A DNA stretch of 64,000 nt from Terrihabitans soli (GTDB lineage: Bacteria; Pseudomonadota; Alphaproteobacteria; Rhizobiales; Methylopilaceae): contig NZ_AP023361.1 of assembly GCF_014191545.1 (NCBI RefSeq), positions 1,144,501 to 1,208,500 on the forward strand. The letters run 5' to 3'. Under the pieces are notes generated by a model, which worked only from the letters and a program-made list of their open reading frames with translations, had not been told where the DNA came from and ran no database searches. Each line of letters begins with the position of its first letter. Position 1 is the stretch's first letter. Made by a program: the position numbers and the translations under genes. Of this stretch, positions 37,577 to 46,795 are shown piece by piece.

Positions 37577-37878
37577 CGACGCTCGACGCTTTCAACTCTA
37601 CCATTTCTGGCGATGCGCCGCCCGCGGGGCTGCCCAAACCGCTGCTCGCGCTCTGGTGGGCGAAGAAAGGCGATTGGGAGAAAGCGCATGCCACCGCCCA
37701 GTCCGACAAGACCAAGGACGGCGCCTGGGTCCATGGCTATCTGCACTGGGTCGAAGGCGATCTCGACAATTCGTCCTACTGGTACGGACAGTCCGGCCGC
37801 CGCCGCCCCGACACAGCGCTTGATGCCGAATGGGACAAGATCGCAGCAACGCTCCTCGCTGCAGCTCCGGTCGCGTGA
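37573..37878 (+). CDS. Conserved hypothetical protein, 101 aa
   Basis: A soluble, tryptophan-rich 101-aa protein (LLALWWAKKGDWEKAHATAQ, GYLHWVEGDLDNSSYWYGQSG). The spacing of W/A/Y looks like a TPR-type helix pair. It overlaps the chorismate mutase gene by ATGA, which supports expression. Similar small proteins occur in this position in other Rhizobiales; no function known to me. Confidence 0.75.
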   Translation: MTTLDAFNSTISGDAPPAGLPKPLLALWWAKKGDWEKAHATAQSDKTKDGAWVHGYLHWVEGDLDNSSYWYGQSGRRRPDTALDAEWDKIAATLLAAAPVA

Positions 37879-37882
37879 CGCC

Positions 37883-38356
37883 ATGAAACGGCTCGCTCTC
37901 TCCGCACTCTTCCTCGCCGGCTTTGCCGTTGCGGCGGGAGCAGCGGAATTGCGGCCGCTCGACAACCCGACGGTCTGTCTCGATGGCTCTCAGGAGCTGA
38001 AGGCGGGAGAGCGCCACATCCGCAAGATCACGCTGGCGGACTGCAATCGTGAGCAGACCCAGAACGCGCGCCAGGGCGAAAAGAACACGATTTCGATCGG
38101 CTCGCTCTGCCTGCAGGCGATCGCGGTGGGCCAGCCGGAGGGCAAGCCTCCTGTCTATGAAGTGCTCGCAGCGCCGTGCACAGGCGGCCCCGGCCAGCGC
38201 TGGGCCATGCTGCGCGACGGACGCCTGACCTCGGGCGAGAAGCTCTGTCTCGGTGTCGAGGCGAAAGATGGCCAGCAGCGCGTCACCATGGTGCCGTGCA
38301 AGGAGCCGCCCGAAGATCGCACCGGCCAGCGCTGGGCCGTTTACGGCAAGTTCTAA
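37883..38356 (+). CDS. Small secreted protein with QxW (ricin-B-like) repeats
   Basis: A 157-aa exported protein with a signal peptide ([19 protein letters not shown]). The mature part has [12 protein letters not shown] and [10 protein letters not shown], which resemble the QxW motifs of ricin-type beta-trefoil lectins, and six cysteines in CL/PC contexts. A carbohydrate-binding role is inferred; only about one trefoil's worth of sequence is present. It starts four bases after the 101-aa gene and 12 bases separate it from gatB. Confidence 0.65.
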   Translation: MKRLALSALFLAGFAVAAGAAELRPLDNPTVCLDGSQELKAGERHIRKITLADCNREQTQNARQGEKNTISIGSLCLQAIAVGQPEGKPPVYEVLAAPCTGGPGQRWAMLRDGRLTSGEKLCLGVEAKDGQQRVTMVPCKEPPEDRTGQRWAVYGKF

Positions 38357-38367
38357 CAGGTAAAGAT

Positions 38368-39846
38368 ATGCTCGTTGAAACCCGTCCTGCCGATCCGAAA
38401 AAGCTCATCAAGGGCGCCGTTGCCGATTGGGAAATCATCATCGGCATGGAAGTCCATGCGCAGGTGACCTCGGAAGCCAAGCTCTTCTCCGGCGCTTCCA
38501 CCGAGTTCGGCCGCCCGCCGAACTCGAACGTCTCGCTCGTCGATGCGGCGATGCCGGGCATGCTGCCGGTCATCAATGAGGAATGCGTGCGCCAGGCTGT
38601 GCGCACCGGGCTTGGCCTGCATGCGCAGATCAACGAGCATTCGGTCTTCGACCGCAAAAACTATTTCTATCCCGATCTGCCGCAGGGCTATCAGATCTCG
38701 CAGTTCAAAAGCCCGATCGTCGGCGAGGGCGAGGTCGTTCTCGATATGCCAGAAGGTCAGGTGAAGGTCGGCATCGAGCGGCTGCATCTCGAACAGGACG
38801 CCGGAAAGTCCATACACGATCAGGACCCGAACAATTCCTTCGTCGATCTCAACCGTTCGGGCGTCGCCCTGATGGAGATCGTCTCCAAGCCCGATTTGCG
38901 CTCCTCGGACGAGGCGCGTGCTTACGTAACGAAGCTGCGCACCATTCTGCGCTATCTCGGCACCTGCGACGGCGATATGGAGAAGGGCAATCTCAGAGCC
39001 GACGTCAACGTCTCCGTCCGCAAGCCCGGCGAGCCGTTCGGCACACGCTGCGAAATCAAGAACGTCAATTCGATCCGCTTCATCGGCCAGGCCGTCGAAT
39101 ACGAGGCGCGCCGCCAGATCGGCATTCTCGAAGACGGCGGCAAGATCGATCAGGAAACACGCCTGTTCGATCCGGGCCGCGGCGAGACGCGGTCGATGCG
39201 CTCGAAGGAAGAGGCGCACGATTACCGCTATTTCCCCGATCCCGATCTTCTGCCGCTCGATTTGCCCGATGGCCTGATTGAAGAGTTGAAGAAAGATCTT
39301 CCGGAACTGCCGGACGACAAGAAAGCGCGCTTCCAGAAGGAATACGGCCTGTCGGCTTACGACGCCGATGTGCTCGTCGCCGAAAAAGCCTCGGCTGATT
39401 TCTTCGAAACGGTCGCAAAAGGCCGCGACGGCAAGCTTGCCGCCAACTGGGTCATCAACGAACTCTTTGGCCGCCTCAACAAAGAGGGCAAGGACATCGA
39501 GACGAGCCCGGTCTCCGCAGCTCAGCTCGGCAGCCTTGTCGATCTCATCAAGGATCAGACGATCTCCGGCAAGATCGCCAAGGACGTCTTCGAAATCGTC
39601 TGGACGGATGGCGGCGATCCGAAAGAGATCGTCGAGACGCGCGGCCTGAAGCAGGTCACCGATACCGGCGCGATCGAGAAAGCCGTCGACGAGATCATCG
39701 CCGCAAATCCCGACAAGGCCGAACAGGCGCGGGCCAAGCCCGGAATGCTCGGCTGGTTTGTCGGCCAGGTCATGAAGTCGACCGGCGGCAAAGCCAACCC
39801 GCAGGCGGTGAGCGATCTGCTCAAGGCTAAACTGGGCGTCGAATGA
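38368..39846 (+). CDS. gatB: Asp/Glu-tRNA amidotransferase subunit B
   Basis: GatB (492 aa), the kinase/tRNA-binding subunit of Gat[13 protein letters not shown], the [14 protein letters not shown] block, [12 protein letters not shown] and [10 protein letters not shown] are signatures; the C-terminal YqeY-like tail ends at [12 protein letters not shown]. The ATG at 38368 starts just before the conserved region; the frame is open upstream inside the QxW gene. Overlaps the next gene by ATGA. Confidence 0.97.
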   Translation: MLVETRPADPKKLIKGAVADWEIIIGMEVHAQVTSEAKLFSGASTEFGRPPNSNVSLVDAAMPGMLPVINEECVRQAVRTGLGLHAQINEHSVFDRKNYFYPDLPQGYQISQFKSPIVGEGEVVLDMPEGQVKVGIERLHLEQDAGKSIHDQDPNNSFVDLNRSGVALMEIVSKPDLRSSDEARAYVTKLRTILRYLGTCDGDMEKGNLRADVNVSVRKPGEPFGTRCEIKNVNSIRFIGQAVEYEARRQIGILEDGGKIDQETRLFDPGRGETRSMRSKEEAHDYRYFPDPDLLPLDLPDGLIEELKKDLPELPDDKKARFQKEYGLSAYDADVLVAEKASADFFETVAKGRDGKLAANWVINELFGRLNKEGKDIETSPVSAAQLGSLVDLIKDQTISGKIAKDVFEIVWTDGGDPKEIVETRGLKQVTDTGAIEKAVDEIIAANPDKAEQARAKPGMLGWFVGQVMKSTGGKANPQAVSDLLKAKLGVE

Positions 39847-41405
39847 CATCCGGCGGGCAGGGGCCCCGGCGGGGCGTCTGGTTTTTCGCTGACTGGGCGC
39901 TCGATCGCCTTGGCAGCCTCAAAGCCATCGCGGTGTTCTGGACGGTCTATGCCGCGGTCTTTGCGCTGCTGCGCCTGGCGCGTTCGAGTTTCTTGCCGTT
40001 CGACGACGCCATCTCCGCCGAAGCGACGCAGCATGTCTTGCTGCCCGCCTATTCGGCGCGCAATCCGCCGCTCTACGAATGGTTTTTATGGGCCGTTCAG
40101 GAGATCACCGGGCCCGGCGTTGCGGGACACATCATCCTGCGCTCGGTGCTGCTCGTCGTCATCGGCGTTCTGATGTTCGACACGGTGCGCAGCCTGTCGC
40201 GTGATACGCGTCTTGCCGCCGCCGCCTCGGTTAGCCTTCTGGCTTTCTATGCCTTCACCTGGCAGGTGCATATTGCGCTGACGCAGTCACTGTTCGTGTT
40301 CATCTGCCTTTTGCTGATGATCCGGCTGCTCGACAGCTTCTGCCGCAAGCCGGGCGCTCTGCGCGCGCTTGGCCTTGGCCTCTCAATGGGCTGTGGTATT
40401 CTTGCCAAATGGAGCTTCGTGCTGCCGGCTGCGGCGGCTTTCATCGTGCTCCTTCTCGATCCGCGCGCGCGCCGCGCCGGCGTCGGCTATTTCCTTCTGA
40501 TCATCGCCGCCTGCGTCATCCCGGTTCTGCCCACCGCTGTGTTTTTCATGGAGGCGAGGGCCGATCTTGCCGGCGCGTCCGAACGTATTCTTCTGCGCGA
40601 CGGCGCCGATACGCATATCGGGCGCGTGCTGCAGGGCCTCAGCGGCGTGATCCTGAAAACCGCCGCCTTCTTCGTGCCGTTCCTTGTCTTCGTCATCGCC
40701 GCTTATGCGCGCCTGCGCGTCCGGCCGCGCTATGCGACGGGCGATCAATCGGCCGGGATCGTCACGCGCTTTATCGTGGTTCAGGCGCTCGTTCTGTTCG
40801 CGGCGATTGTCATTGTCGGCATCGCCAATGTCACCGAGCGCTATGTCTACACGCTCGCCGTTCCGATGATGATCGCCTTCTGGCTCAGCATGGCGGTGCC
40901 GCCGGTGCGCGAGACGCTCACGCGTTTTGTCGTCAATGGCGCGTTTTTGTCGCTCGCGGTCGTTCTTCTCATCAAGATCGGCCTTGTCCTTGAGGCCATG
41001 ATCCCAGGCGGGCGCGTTATCTCCGAGGTCGTGCCTTATCCGGCTTTGGCGCGCGAGCTTGAGGCGCGCGGCTATGGCGCCGGCGGCATTGTCACGCCGG
41101 ACCGCCTGTTTTCCGGAAATCTTGTCGAGCTTTTGCCTGAGGCCTCCGTCGTTGCCGCAGTGTCGGACCGGTTGTTGCCGCCGAAGACCTATAGTCCTGA
41201 CGAGACCTGCATCGTCATCTGGGAAGTCGAGCCGCGCGAAAGATGGCGGCCGAACCTTCTGGATGCATCCGCGCTCGCCTCCGCTCAGAGGCTTGAGATC
41301 GTGGGCTCGAATGGCGGGATCGGCGCTCCGCGCCGCGGCGTCTGGAACTATGTCGATCTCGGCAGGAATGCCGATGTCTGCCGCCGAGAGATCGGCGTTC
41401 GTTAA
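39843..41405 (+). CDS. PMT/ArnT-type membrane glycosyltransferase
   Basis: A 520-aa integral membrane protein with about ten helices. The first periplasmic loop contains [17 protein letters not shown] followed by [10 protein letters not shown], the acidic and basic motif seen in GT39/ArnT-like enzymes that use polyprenyl-linked sugars. A soluble C-terminal domain (from about residue 400) contains two cysteines ([18 protein letters not shown]). It overlaps gatB, so expression may be joined. Donor and acceptor are unknown. Confidence 0.85.
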   Translation: MTSGGQGPRRGVWFFADWALDRLGSLKAIAVFWTVYAAVFALLRLARSSFLPFDDAISAEATQHVLLPAYSARNPPLYEWFLWAVQEITGPGVAGHIILRSVLLVVIGVLMFDTVRSLSRDTRLAAAASVSLLAFYAFTWQVHIALTQSLFVFICLLLMIRLLDSFCRKPGALRALGLGLSMGCGILAKWSFVLPAAAAFIVLLLDPRARRAGVGYFLLIIAACVIPVLPTAVFFMEARADLAGASERILLRDGADTHIGRVLQGLSGVILKTAAFFVPFLVFVIAAYARLRVRPRYATGDQSAGIVTRFIVVQALVLFAAIVIVGIANVTERYVYTLAVPMMIAFWLSMAVPPVRETLTRFVVNGAFLSLAVVLLIKIGLVLEAMIPGGRVISEVVPYPALARELEARGYGAGGIVTPDRLFSGNLVELLPEASVVAAVSDRLLPPKTYSPDETCIVIWEVEPRERWRPNLLDASALASAQRLEIVGSNGGIGAPRRGVWNYVDLGRNADVCRREIGVR

Positions 41406-41719
41406 ACCAAAAAAAGGACCCGCCACGTCCGCGGGAGAGAGTCTCTGCACACGCTGGGGCGCGCTGCGGGAGGCAAACATTGCGGCCGTGACGGGTTTGC
41501 ATGTGCCGGTGCAGCGGCCGGCAAGCTGAACTCCTGCGGGGTCTTGGGGGATGCCCGCGGAAAGGAGTTAAGCGAGCCCGCGTTTCCGCAAGATGTCCGG
41601 TATGTTTCCAAACATTTCCGTGAGGCGGCTTTCCGGGACCCCTGACTAAAGCTGCAGAAAACCTGCTGGAACCCGCCGTACCCTCTCCACATTTCCACTG
41701 CACGCTTCGCTTTGCTGGA
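41406..41719. other. 314-base intergenic region without a gene
   Basis: No credible coding frame and no intrinsic terminator seen. The stretch includes CGCGGGAGAGAG and a run GTCCGGTATGTTTCCAAACATTTCC that contains the dyad GGAAATGTTTGGAAAC in part. It presumably carries the promoter of the DUF3750 gene. Confidence 0.4.
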
Positions 41720-42457
41720 ATGAAACGTCTGATCTTCGCCTTCGCCCTCCTTTTCATCGTATCCCTCGGCAGCCATGCCTTCTGGTGGTGGAACCAGGGC
41801 TGGCCGGATTCTTGGGCCGATGCCGATTGGGCATCCGCCGAGCTTCTGCCGAAGGCCGAAGACGAGCCTGGGGCCGTCGTCCATGTGCTCGGCGCGCGCG
41901 TCGGCAATTGGCGCGGCATCTTCGCCCATCATTCCTGGGTCGTGATCAAGGAGAAGGGCGCCAAGACCTATACGCGCTACGATGTCGTCGGTTGGGGCCA
42001 GCCGGTGCGAACCAATATCCGCGATGTCGACGGCCGCTGGTACGGCAACACGCCCGTAGTGCTGAAAACGCTGCGCGGCGCGGACGCCGAGGCCGCCATC
42101 CCGAAAATCAGAAAAGCCGTCGCCGAATATCCGTTCCGCGGTTTGGGTACATACCGGGCCTGGCCGGGGCCGAACTCCAATACGTTTGTTGCCTATATCG
42201 CAACGCGGGCGCCCGAGCTTGCCGGCGGTCTTCTGCCGACTGCGCTCGGCAAGGATTTCCGCAATGCGGGCTTTTATGCTGGTGCGGCGCCGTCAGGCGG
42301 CGGCTGGCAGGTCTCGTGGAATGGCGTTGCCGGTCTCACGGTCGGCTGGGTCGAAGGGGTCGAGATCAATATTCTCGGCGCCGTCACCGGCCTCGATATC
42401 CGTCGCCCGGCGCTGAAACTGCCGGGCTGGGGCCGCATCGGCCTGTCTCCCTCTTAA
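41720..42457 (+). CDS. DUF3750 family exported/membrane protein
   Basis: A 245-aa protein with an N-terminal signal anchor (LIFAFALLFIVSLGSHAFW). The conserved body WRGIFAHHSWVVIKEKGA, TRYDVVGWGQPVR and YRAWPGPNSNTFV is the DUF3750 signature; the histidines and the N-T-F resemble papain-like/NlpC-type folds, but no activity is established. Stands alone, followed by a bidirectional terminator. Confidence 0.85.
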   Translation: MKRLIFAFALLFIVSLGSHAFWWWNQGWPDSWADADWASAELLPKAEDEPGAVVHVLGARVGNWRGIFAHHSWVVIKEKGAKTYTRYDVVGWGQPVRTNIRDVDGRWYGNTPVVLKTLRGADAEAAIPKIRKAVAEYPFRGLGTYRAWPGPNSNTFVAYIATRAPELAGGLLPTALGKDFRNAGFYAGAAPSGGGWQVSWNGVAGLTVGWVEGVEINILGAVTGLDIRRPALKLPGWGRIGLSPS

Positions 42458-42476
42458 GAAGGCCGCCCGCATAAAA

Positions 42477-42504
42477 GAAAACGGCGGCCGAAGCCGCCGT
42501 TTCC
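42477..42504. terminator. Bidirectional intrinsic terminator
   Basis: AAACGGCGGC (42479-42488), loop CGAA, GCCGCCGTTT (42493-42502), with A-rich sequence before and T-rich sequence after. It serves both the DUF3750 gene and the convergent DUF4394 gene. Confidence 0.88.
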
Positions 42505-42521
42505 GTTTCAGCGTGTGAGGA

Positions 42522-43292
42522 TTATTCCCACCAGGCGAGGTCGGTCAGCTTCTCGCCGCCCTCGAGCTTCATCGCTTCTTTCGCCGCGCCCGTTTCGAGA
42601 TCGACCGAATAGAGCGTGCCGCCATGGGCGAGCCATGCCGAATTCTTGATGCCGTCGGAGACGATGTTGAAGGCGACAGGACCCGTCGGCGTCATGCCGA
42701 TCGAGCCGATCGTGTTGAGCACGCCGTCATTGGGCGGATCCTGCTTCACCAGCGCGCCGCTCGCATCGATATTGTAGAGCGCGGTCTTTTCCGGCTTCGG
42801 GCCGTTCTTCGAATTGGTGTAAGCACCCGCAACGACTTTCGGCGTCTTGCTCGCAGAGGCATCGCCCTCCTTGAAAGCGTGCGGCTTGTCGGCCGTCGCT
42901 TTGCCGTCATCGACATTGATGCGCAAGTTCGTGCCGTCATCGGCCATCACACGAAGACGATCCGCGACCGGGTTGAAATCGATGGTGGCGGTTGAGCCGG
43001 CTTTCAGGCCCTCGCTGAGTTTCGACTTTTCCGTCGTCTTGCCGGTTGCGGTGTCGATGGTCACGACAGCGCCGTCGGCAGTGACGCCGTAGAGCGCGCC
43101 GTCCGAAGGGCGCACATCCAGGCCCCAGATCGGCTTGTCGAGGCTGACGGTCTTGGTGGCTTTGCCCGCGGCATCGAACAGGACGAGGCTGTCGGTGCCC
43201 GAAAGGCCGATCAGCGTATCGGCGGAGGCCGCCGCGGCGTTCAGTGAAATGGCGGCGAGAAGAGCGCAGGCAAAGGCTGGTCTGGTCGTCAT
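42522..43292 (-). CDS. DUF4394 secreted beta-propeller-like protein
   Basis: A 256-aa exported protein (signal peptide ending AAAASADT). The repeat-rich body (LIGLSGTDSLVLFDAAG, IWGLDVRPSDGALYGVT, ATIDFNPVADRLRVM, LYNIDASGALVKQ) matches DUF4394, thought to fold as a propeller. Function unknown; probably periplasmic. Ends at the shared terminator. Confidence 0.87.
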   Translation of the reverse strand: MTTRPAFACALLAAISLNAAAASADTLIGLSGTDSLVLFDAAGKATKTVSLDKPIWGLDVRPSDGALYGVTADGAVVTIDTATGKTTEKSKLSEGLKAGSTATIDFNPVADRLRVMADDGTNLRINVDDGKATADKPHAFKEGDASASKTPKVVAGAYTNSKNGPKPEKTALYNIDASGALVKQDPPNDGVLNTIGSIGMTPTGPVAFNIVSDGIKNSAWLAHGGTLYSVDLETGAAKEAMKLEGGEKLTDLAWWE

Positions 43293-43426
43293 TTGGAAGT
43301 CTCCCTATCCCGGACCCGATGCCCGGAGAGGAAGCTACGAAGGGAGGAGGCCCTTCGGATGCAGGGGGGTGTTGCCGAAGCTCGTCCGAGCGCCTATCTC
43401 GCGGCCATCCACTCCGGAGATGACCC

Positions 43427-44134
43427 ATGGCCGCGCTGCAGAAAGAACCGATCGATCTCTATTTCTGGCCGACGCCGAACGGGCTCAAGATCACGGTCTT
43501 TCTGGAAGAGGCGGGCCTGCCGTACCGCATCATCCCGGTGAATATCGGTAAGGGCGATCAGTTCAAGCCGGAGTTCCTGGCGATCTCGCCGAACAACCGC
43601 ATGCCGGCGATCGTCGATCCGGAAGGCCCGGACGGCAAGCCGATCTCCGTCTTCGAATCCGGCGCCATCCTCCAATATCTCGGCCGCAAGACCGGCAAGT
43701 TCTATCCGGCGGACGAGCGCGCCCGCGTCGAGGTCGAGCAATGGCTGATGTGGCAGATGGGCGGCCTCGGGCCCATGGCCGGCCAGGCCAATCATTTCCG
43801 CCTCTATGCGCCCGAACAGGTGCCCTACGGCATCGAGCGCTACACCAAGGAAGTGAACCGCCTTTACGGCGTCATGAACAAGCGGCTTGCCGATCGCGAT
43901 TATCTGGCCGGCGACGTCTCCATCGCTGATTTTGCCGCAATCGGCTGGGCCCGCGGCTGGGAGCGCCAGGGCCAGGACATCACGCAATTCCCGAACCTCA
44001 AGGCCTGGCTCGATCGTATGCAGGCGCGGCCCGCAACGGCGCGGGGTCTGGCCGTGACGGGCGATTGCCAGAAGACCGACCTTGCCAAGGATAAGGACGC
44101 ACAGAAGGTCCTGTTCGGCCAAACCGCCAGATAA
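43427..44134 (+). CDS. Glutathione S-transferase (YfcG/Nu-like)
   Basis: A 235-aa cytosolic GST. The thioredoxin-like N-terminal part includes FWPTPNGLKITVFLEEAGL, where the TPN motif is typical of Nu-class/YfcG disulfide-reductase GSTs, then NNRMPAIVD and SVFESGAILQYLG (glutathione-binding ES). The C-terminal helical domain has DYLAGDVSIADFAAIGW. Likely a thiol/peroxide detoxification enzyme. Confidence 0.92.
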   Translation: MAALQKEPIDLYFWPTPNGLKITVFLEEAGLPYRIIPVNIGKGDQFKPEFLAISPNNRMPAIVDPEGPDGKPISVFESGAILQYLGRKTGKFYPADERARVEVEQWLMWQMGGLGPMAGQANHFRLYAPEQVPYGIERYTKEVNRLYGVMNKRLADRDYLAGDVSIADFAAIGWARGWERQGQDITQFPNLKAWLDRMQARPATARGLAVTGDCQKTDLAKDKDAQKVLFGQTAR

Positions 44135-44182
44135 GGGCCGGGCGGCCAAAACTCGCTCGTTAAGGCTTGATCCAAATCATGG

Positions 44183-44208
44183 GGAACTAGCCCCGGCTGT
44201 GGAACGTT
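44183..44208 (+). promoter_or_regulatory. EcfG general-stress promoter
   Basis: GGAAC (44183-44187), 17 bases, CGTT (44205-44208): an exact match to the sigma-EcfG promoter (GGAAC-N16/17-CGTT) of the alphaproteobacterial general stress response. It is 42 bases before the ATG of the DUF883-like gene, with GGGAG as ribosome site in between. Confidence 0.85.
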
Positions 44209-44249
44209 GATCCCGGAATTCTCTATTAGCCTTCCGGGAGACACTCTTT

Positions 44250-44660
44250 ATGGCCACCTCACCGCGCACGAAAACCGCTGCGAGCCCGAAAACGGCCCGC
44301 GGCACAGGCCGCCGCAAAAAGGCCGGCTCGAAAAAGCGCAGCACCGCGGCAAAAGCCGCCGCCGCTTCGCGCAGCGCCAACACCACATTCAACGACATCG
44401 ACAAGCTGCGCGATGATCTCGTCAAGCTCTCGCAGAGCGTCTCGGCGCTTCTGACCTCGCGCGCGACGGATGCGCGCGATCTCGTGACCGAAACCGCCAG
44501 CGACTATTACGACACCGGCGTCGAATATGCGCAGGATGCGCAGCTCCAGGTGCGCGGCATGGCCTCCGATGTCGCCAAACAGGTGCAGAGCAATCCGCTC
44601 GCGGCTGTCGGCATCGTCTTCGGTGTCGGCTATCTGATCGGTCTTATGAGGCGCAAATAA
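44250..44660 (+). CDS. DUF883/ElaB-like membrane-anchored stress protein
   Basis: A 136-aa protein with a very basic N-terminus (KTARGTGRRKKAGSKKRS), a helical stretch (FNDIDKLRDDLVKLSQSVSALL) and a single C-terminal helix (NPLAAVGIVFGVGYLIGLMRRK). This is the DUF883 (ElaB/YqjD) layout: a ribosome- or membrane-binding protein made in stress or stationary phase. The EcfG promoter supports that. Its stop overlaps the next start by one base. Confidence 0.87.
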   Translation: MATSPRTKTAASPKTARGTGRRKKAGSKKRSTAAKAAAASRSANTTFNDIDKLRDDLVKLSQSVSALLTSRATDARDLVTETASDYYDTGVEYAQDAQLQVRGMASDVAKQVQSNPLAAVGIVFGVGYLIGLMRRK

Positions 44661-45064
44661 TGCTGCAGGCGCTCCTTGCTTCCGGCGCGCTGTTTTCCGG
44701 CATAAAGGCGGAAGCAACGGCGCGCGCTCAGCGCATCGCGTTCATGATCGCCATGTCGGTCGTGGCGCTGGTGTTCCTCCTGGTCGGTCTCGGCGCGCTG
44801 GCCACGGCTGCGGCGATCATGCTCGAACCGCAGCTCGGTCTTCCGGGCGCGATTGCAGCGGTCGGCGGCGTTGCCATCGTCATTGCGCTCATTCTTGTTC
44901 TTGTCGGTACGCATAAGAAATCCGCCACGGCGGCGACCACGAAAACCCCGGCAAATGCAGCGAATTCGGCCATTCCCGGCATCGCGGAATCGGCCTCCCA
45001 GCAGCCGGTTCCGTGGCTCCTCGGCGCCCTTGCGCTCGGATTGATGCTCGGCCGCAAGAGCTGA
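44660..45064 (+). CDS. Holin-like (DUF1469/phage holin superfamily) membrane protein
   Basis: A 134-aa protein with two central transmembrane helices (IAFMIAMSVVALVFLLVGLG, IAAVGGVAIVIALILVLVG) and a third weaker one near the C-terminus. This is the topology of the DUF1469/holin-superfamily partners that follow DUF883 genes. No lysis genes are nearby, so a membrane stress role is more likely than phage lysis. Co-transcribed with the upstream gene. Confidence 0.82.
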   Translation: MLQALLASGALFSGIKAEATARAQRIAFMIAMSVVALVFLLVGLGALATAAAIMLEPQLGLPGAIAAVGGVAIVIALILVLVGTHKKSATAATTKTPANAANSAIPGIAESASQQPVPWLLGALALGLMLGRKS

Positions 45065-45087
45065 TCTTGTGGTTTCGGAAGAGTTTA

Positions 45088-45117
45088 AGGCCCGCCGGCG
45101 CCCCCGGCGGGCTTTTT
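45088..45117 (+). terminator. Intrinsic terminator after stress pair
   Basis: GCCCGCCGG (45090-45098) pairs with CCGGCGGGC (45104-45112), loop of five, then TTTTT. Ends the EcfG-driven transcript. Confidence 0.92.
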
Positions 45118-45310
45118 CGTGGATTCCCCTGAAAACCCGGGAAATCCAATAGTTAATCAGGGCTGAAATTTACGTCGCATTTGAATTTGATTCAGCGCCA
45201 ATTAAGCGAGAATTTTAGACGTCCGTACACGGGCACACGGCACACTCCCCTTCAAGGCAGGCAAAAAGCTGCCCCGGCCGAAAAGGCCAAAAACGACGGG
45301 GAATTTAGTC

Positions 45311-45580
45311 ATGAAGTATCTCGATATCGGCGCGCTGGAAAATGCCGCCCTGGGCGCCCCCAATGCCCGCGGCGACATCTTTGTCCAGCTGGGTCTTATG
45401 TATTCGAACGGCCGCACCGTGCAGCCGGATCGCGTTCAGGCCCATAAATGGTTCAACCTCGCGGCCTCCAAGGGCCATAGCGAAGCAGCCCGTTACCGCA
45501 AGGAACTGGCGGCGGAAATGAGCGAGGACGACATTGCCGAGGCACAGCGCGCCGCGCGCAAATGGGTCTCGACGCACTAA
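45311..45580 (+). CDS. Short Sel1-like repeat protein
   Basis: An 89-aa protein with one Sel1 repeat: DIFVQLGLMYSNGRTVQPDRVQAHKWFNLAASKGHSEAARYR. The tail (SEDDIAEAQRAARKWV) matches a fragment common at the end of Sel1-type proteins. Preceded by about 245 bases without a gene. Sel1 repeats make protein-protein contacts; the partner is unknown. Confidence 0.85.
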   Translation: MKYLDIGALENAALGAPNARGDIFVQLGLMYSNGRTVQPDRVQAHKWFNLAASKGHSEAARYRKELAAEMSEDDIAEAQRAARKWVSTH

Positions 45581-45623
45581 CTGCTCAAACCGGCTGTTGC
45601 CGGGTTTGAGAGTTATGAACCAC

Positions 45624-45645
45624 GGAACGCGGGACACCCGAGTTC
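45624..45645. repeat. Single degenerate unit of the REP-like repeat
   Basis: GGAAC-G-CGGG-ACA-CCCG-A-GTTC resembles the second hairpin of the elements at 19.5 and 47.2 kb, with one mismatched pair and a three-base loop. It lies between the Sel1-like and DUF2189 genes. GGAAC-N16-CGTC inside it also resembles an EcfG promoter; the two readings cannot be separated by eye. Confidence 0.5.
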
Positions 45646-45782
45646 GTCCATTGCCGGGCAGCCCGGACAGTCCTATCTTTAAGGGATAAGGATGAGGTCG
45701 CGGCTGTGTCGTGACCGGGTCATGGGCGGGGCGCCCGATCAGGCCGTTGCGGCCTCTCGATAATGTTCGGGAGGAATGGCCG

Positions 45783-46631
45783 ATGACAATCCGTAACCCA
45801 GTCGAATGGGCCTGGCATAATTTCAGCCTCAGCGGCTTCAATCCGCGTGCCTATTACAGGACGCAGGATGAGCTGAGCGATCCCGTTCCGCAGATCCGCA
45901 AAATCGGCATATCCGATCTCGCCGACGCCGTGGCGAAGGGCGTGCGCGATTTCGCCGAAAGCCGCACCGACGTCCTCTTTATCGGCATCATCTATCCCCT
46001 GGCGGGCCTCGTCCTCGCCCAGCTCGTCATCGGCAATGATATGCTGCCGCTCATTTTCCCGCTGATATCCGGCTTTGCGCTGCTCGGCCCTGTGGCCGCC
46101 GCCGGCCTTTATGAAATGAGCCGAAGGCGCGAGCAGGGGCTCGAGCCGAACTGGACCGACAGTTTCCAGGTCATGGCGCGGCCGAGCTTCGGCGCGCTTC
46201 TGGTGCTCGCGGTCATCACGATCTGCGGCTTCTTCGTCTGGCTTGCAACCGCATGGGGCATTTACAGCCTGACAATGGGCCCTGAAAGCTCGGCCTCGTT
46301 GACGAGCTTCATCAGCGATGTCTTTACGACGACGCGCGGCTGGGCGCTTATTGTCGTCGGCTGCGGCGTCGGCTTTGTCTTTGCGCTTGCCGTGCTCGCA
46401 ACGAGCGTCTTTGCGTTCCCGCTTCTGCTCGATCGCAAAGTCTCGCTGGTCACCGCGGTCGGTACATCCGTCCGCGCCTTCCGCCTCAATCTCGTGCCGA
46501 TGCTGATCTGGGGCTTTTTCGTCGCGCTCAGCCTTCTCATCGGCGCGATCCCGCTGCTTCTGGGTCTCATCATCGTCGTGCCGGTGCTCGGCCATTCCAC
46601 CTGGCACCTTTACCGAAAAGTTCTCGCCTAA
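45783..46631 (+). CDS. DUF2189 family membrane protein
   Basis: A 282-aa polytopic inner-membrane protein (about six helices) of DUF2189: the N-terminal IRKIGISDLADAVAKGVRDF, then DVLFIGIIYPLAGLVL, GFALLGPVAAAGLYEMSRR and a conserved GHSTWHLYRK end. The ATG at 45783 has GGGAGG upstream. Function unknown. Confidence 0.88.
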   Translation: MTIRNPVEWAWHNFSLSGFNPRAYYRTQDELSDPVPQIRKIGISDLADAVAKGVRDFAESRTDVLFIGIIYPLAGLVLAQLVIGNDMLPLIFPLISGFALLGPVAAAGLYEMSRRREQGLEPNWTDSFQVMARPSFGALLVLAVITICGFFVWLATAWGIYSLTMGPESSASLTSFISDVFTTTRGWALIVVGCGVGFVFALAVLATSVFAFPLLLDRKVSLVTAVGTSVRAFRLNLVPMLIWGFFVALSLLIGAIPLLLGLIIVVPVLGHSTWHLYRKVLA

Positions 46632-46660
46632 GATCGCGGTAACACTTCGCTTACCATGCG

Positions 46661-46693
46661 CCGCCCCGGACGTTCACAAAACGCCCGGGGCGG
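46661..46693 (+). terminator. Hairpin after DUF2189 gene
   Basis: CCGCCCCGG (46661-46669) pairs with CCGGGGCGG (46685-46693) over a 15-base loop; only a weak T-rich sequence follows (TTGCGTT). A likely but imperfect terminator. Confidence 0.55.
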
Positions 46694-46795
46694 TTGCGTT
46701 CTGATGCTCTGAGGCACGGAATTACGCCGCCTAATTGCGCTTAAGGTTCGCTTCACGCAGCGCGCGCCGATCGTGACAATTCCGTATATACGCGC

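Noticed and set aside
44168-44213. Two TGATCC hexamers near the EcfG promoter
   Set aside because: Neither is followed by CGT after 16 bases, so they are not RpoE-type promoters.
44660-45064. Phage lysis holin
   Set aside because: Topology matches the holin superfamily, but no lysin or phage gene is close and the gene is part of a stress-controlled pair.
45625-45648. GGAAC-N16-CGTC as an EcfG promoter for the DUF2189 gene
   Set aside because: It lies inside a degenerate copy of the palindromic repeat and ends CGTC rather than CGTT; not safe to call.
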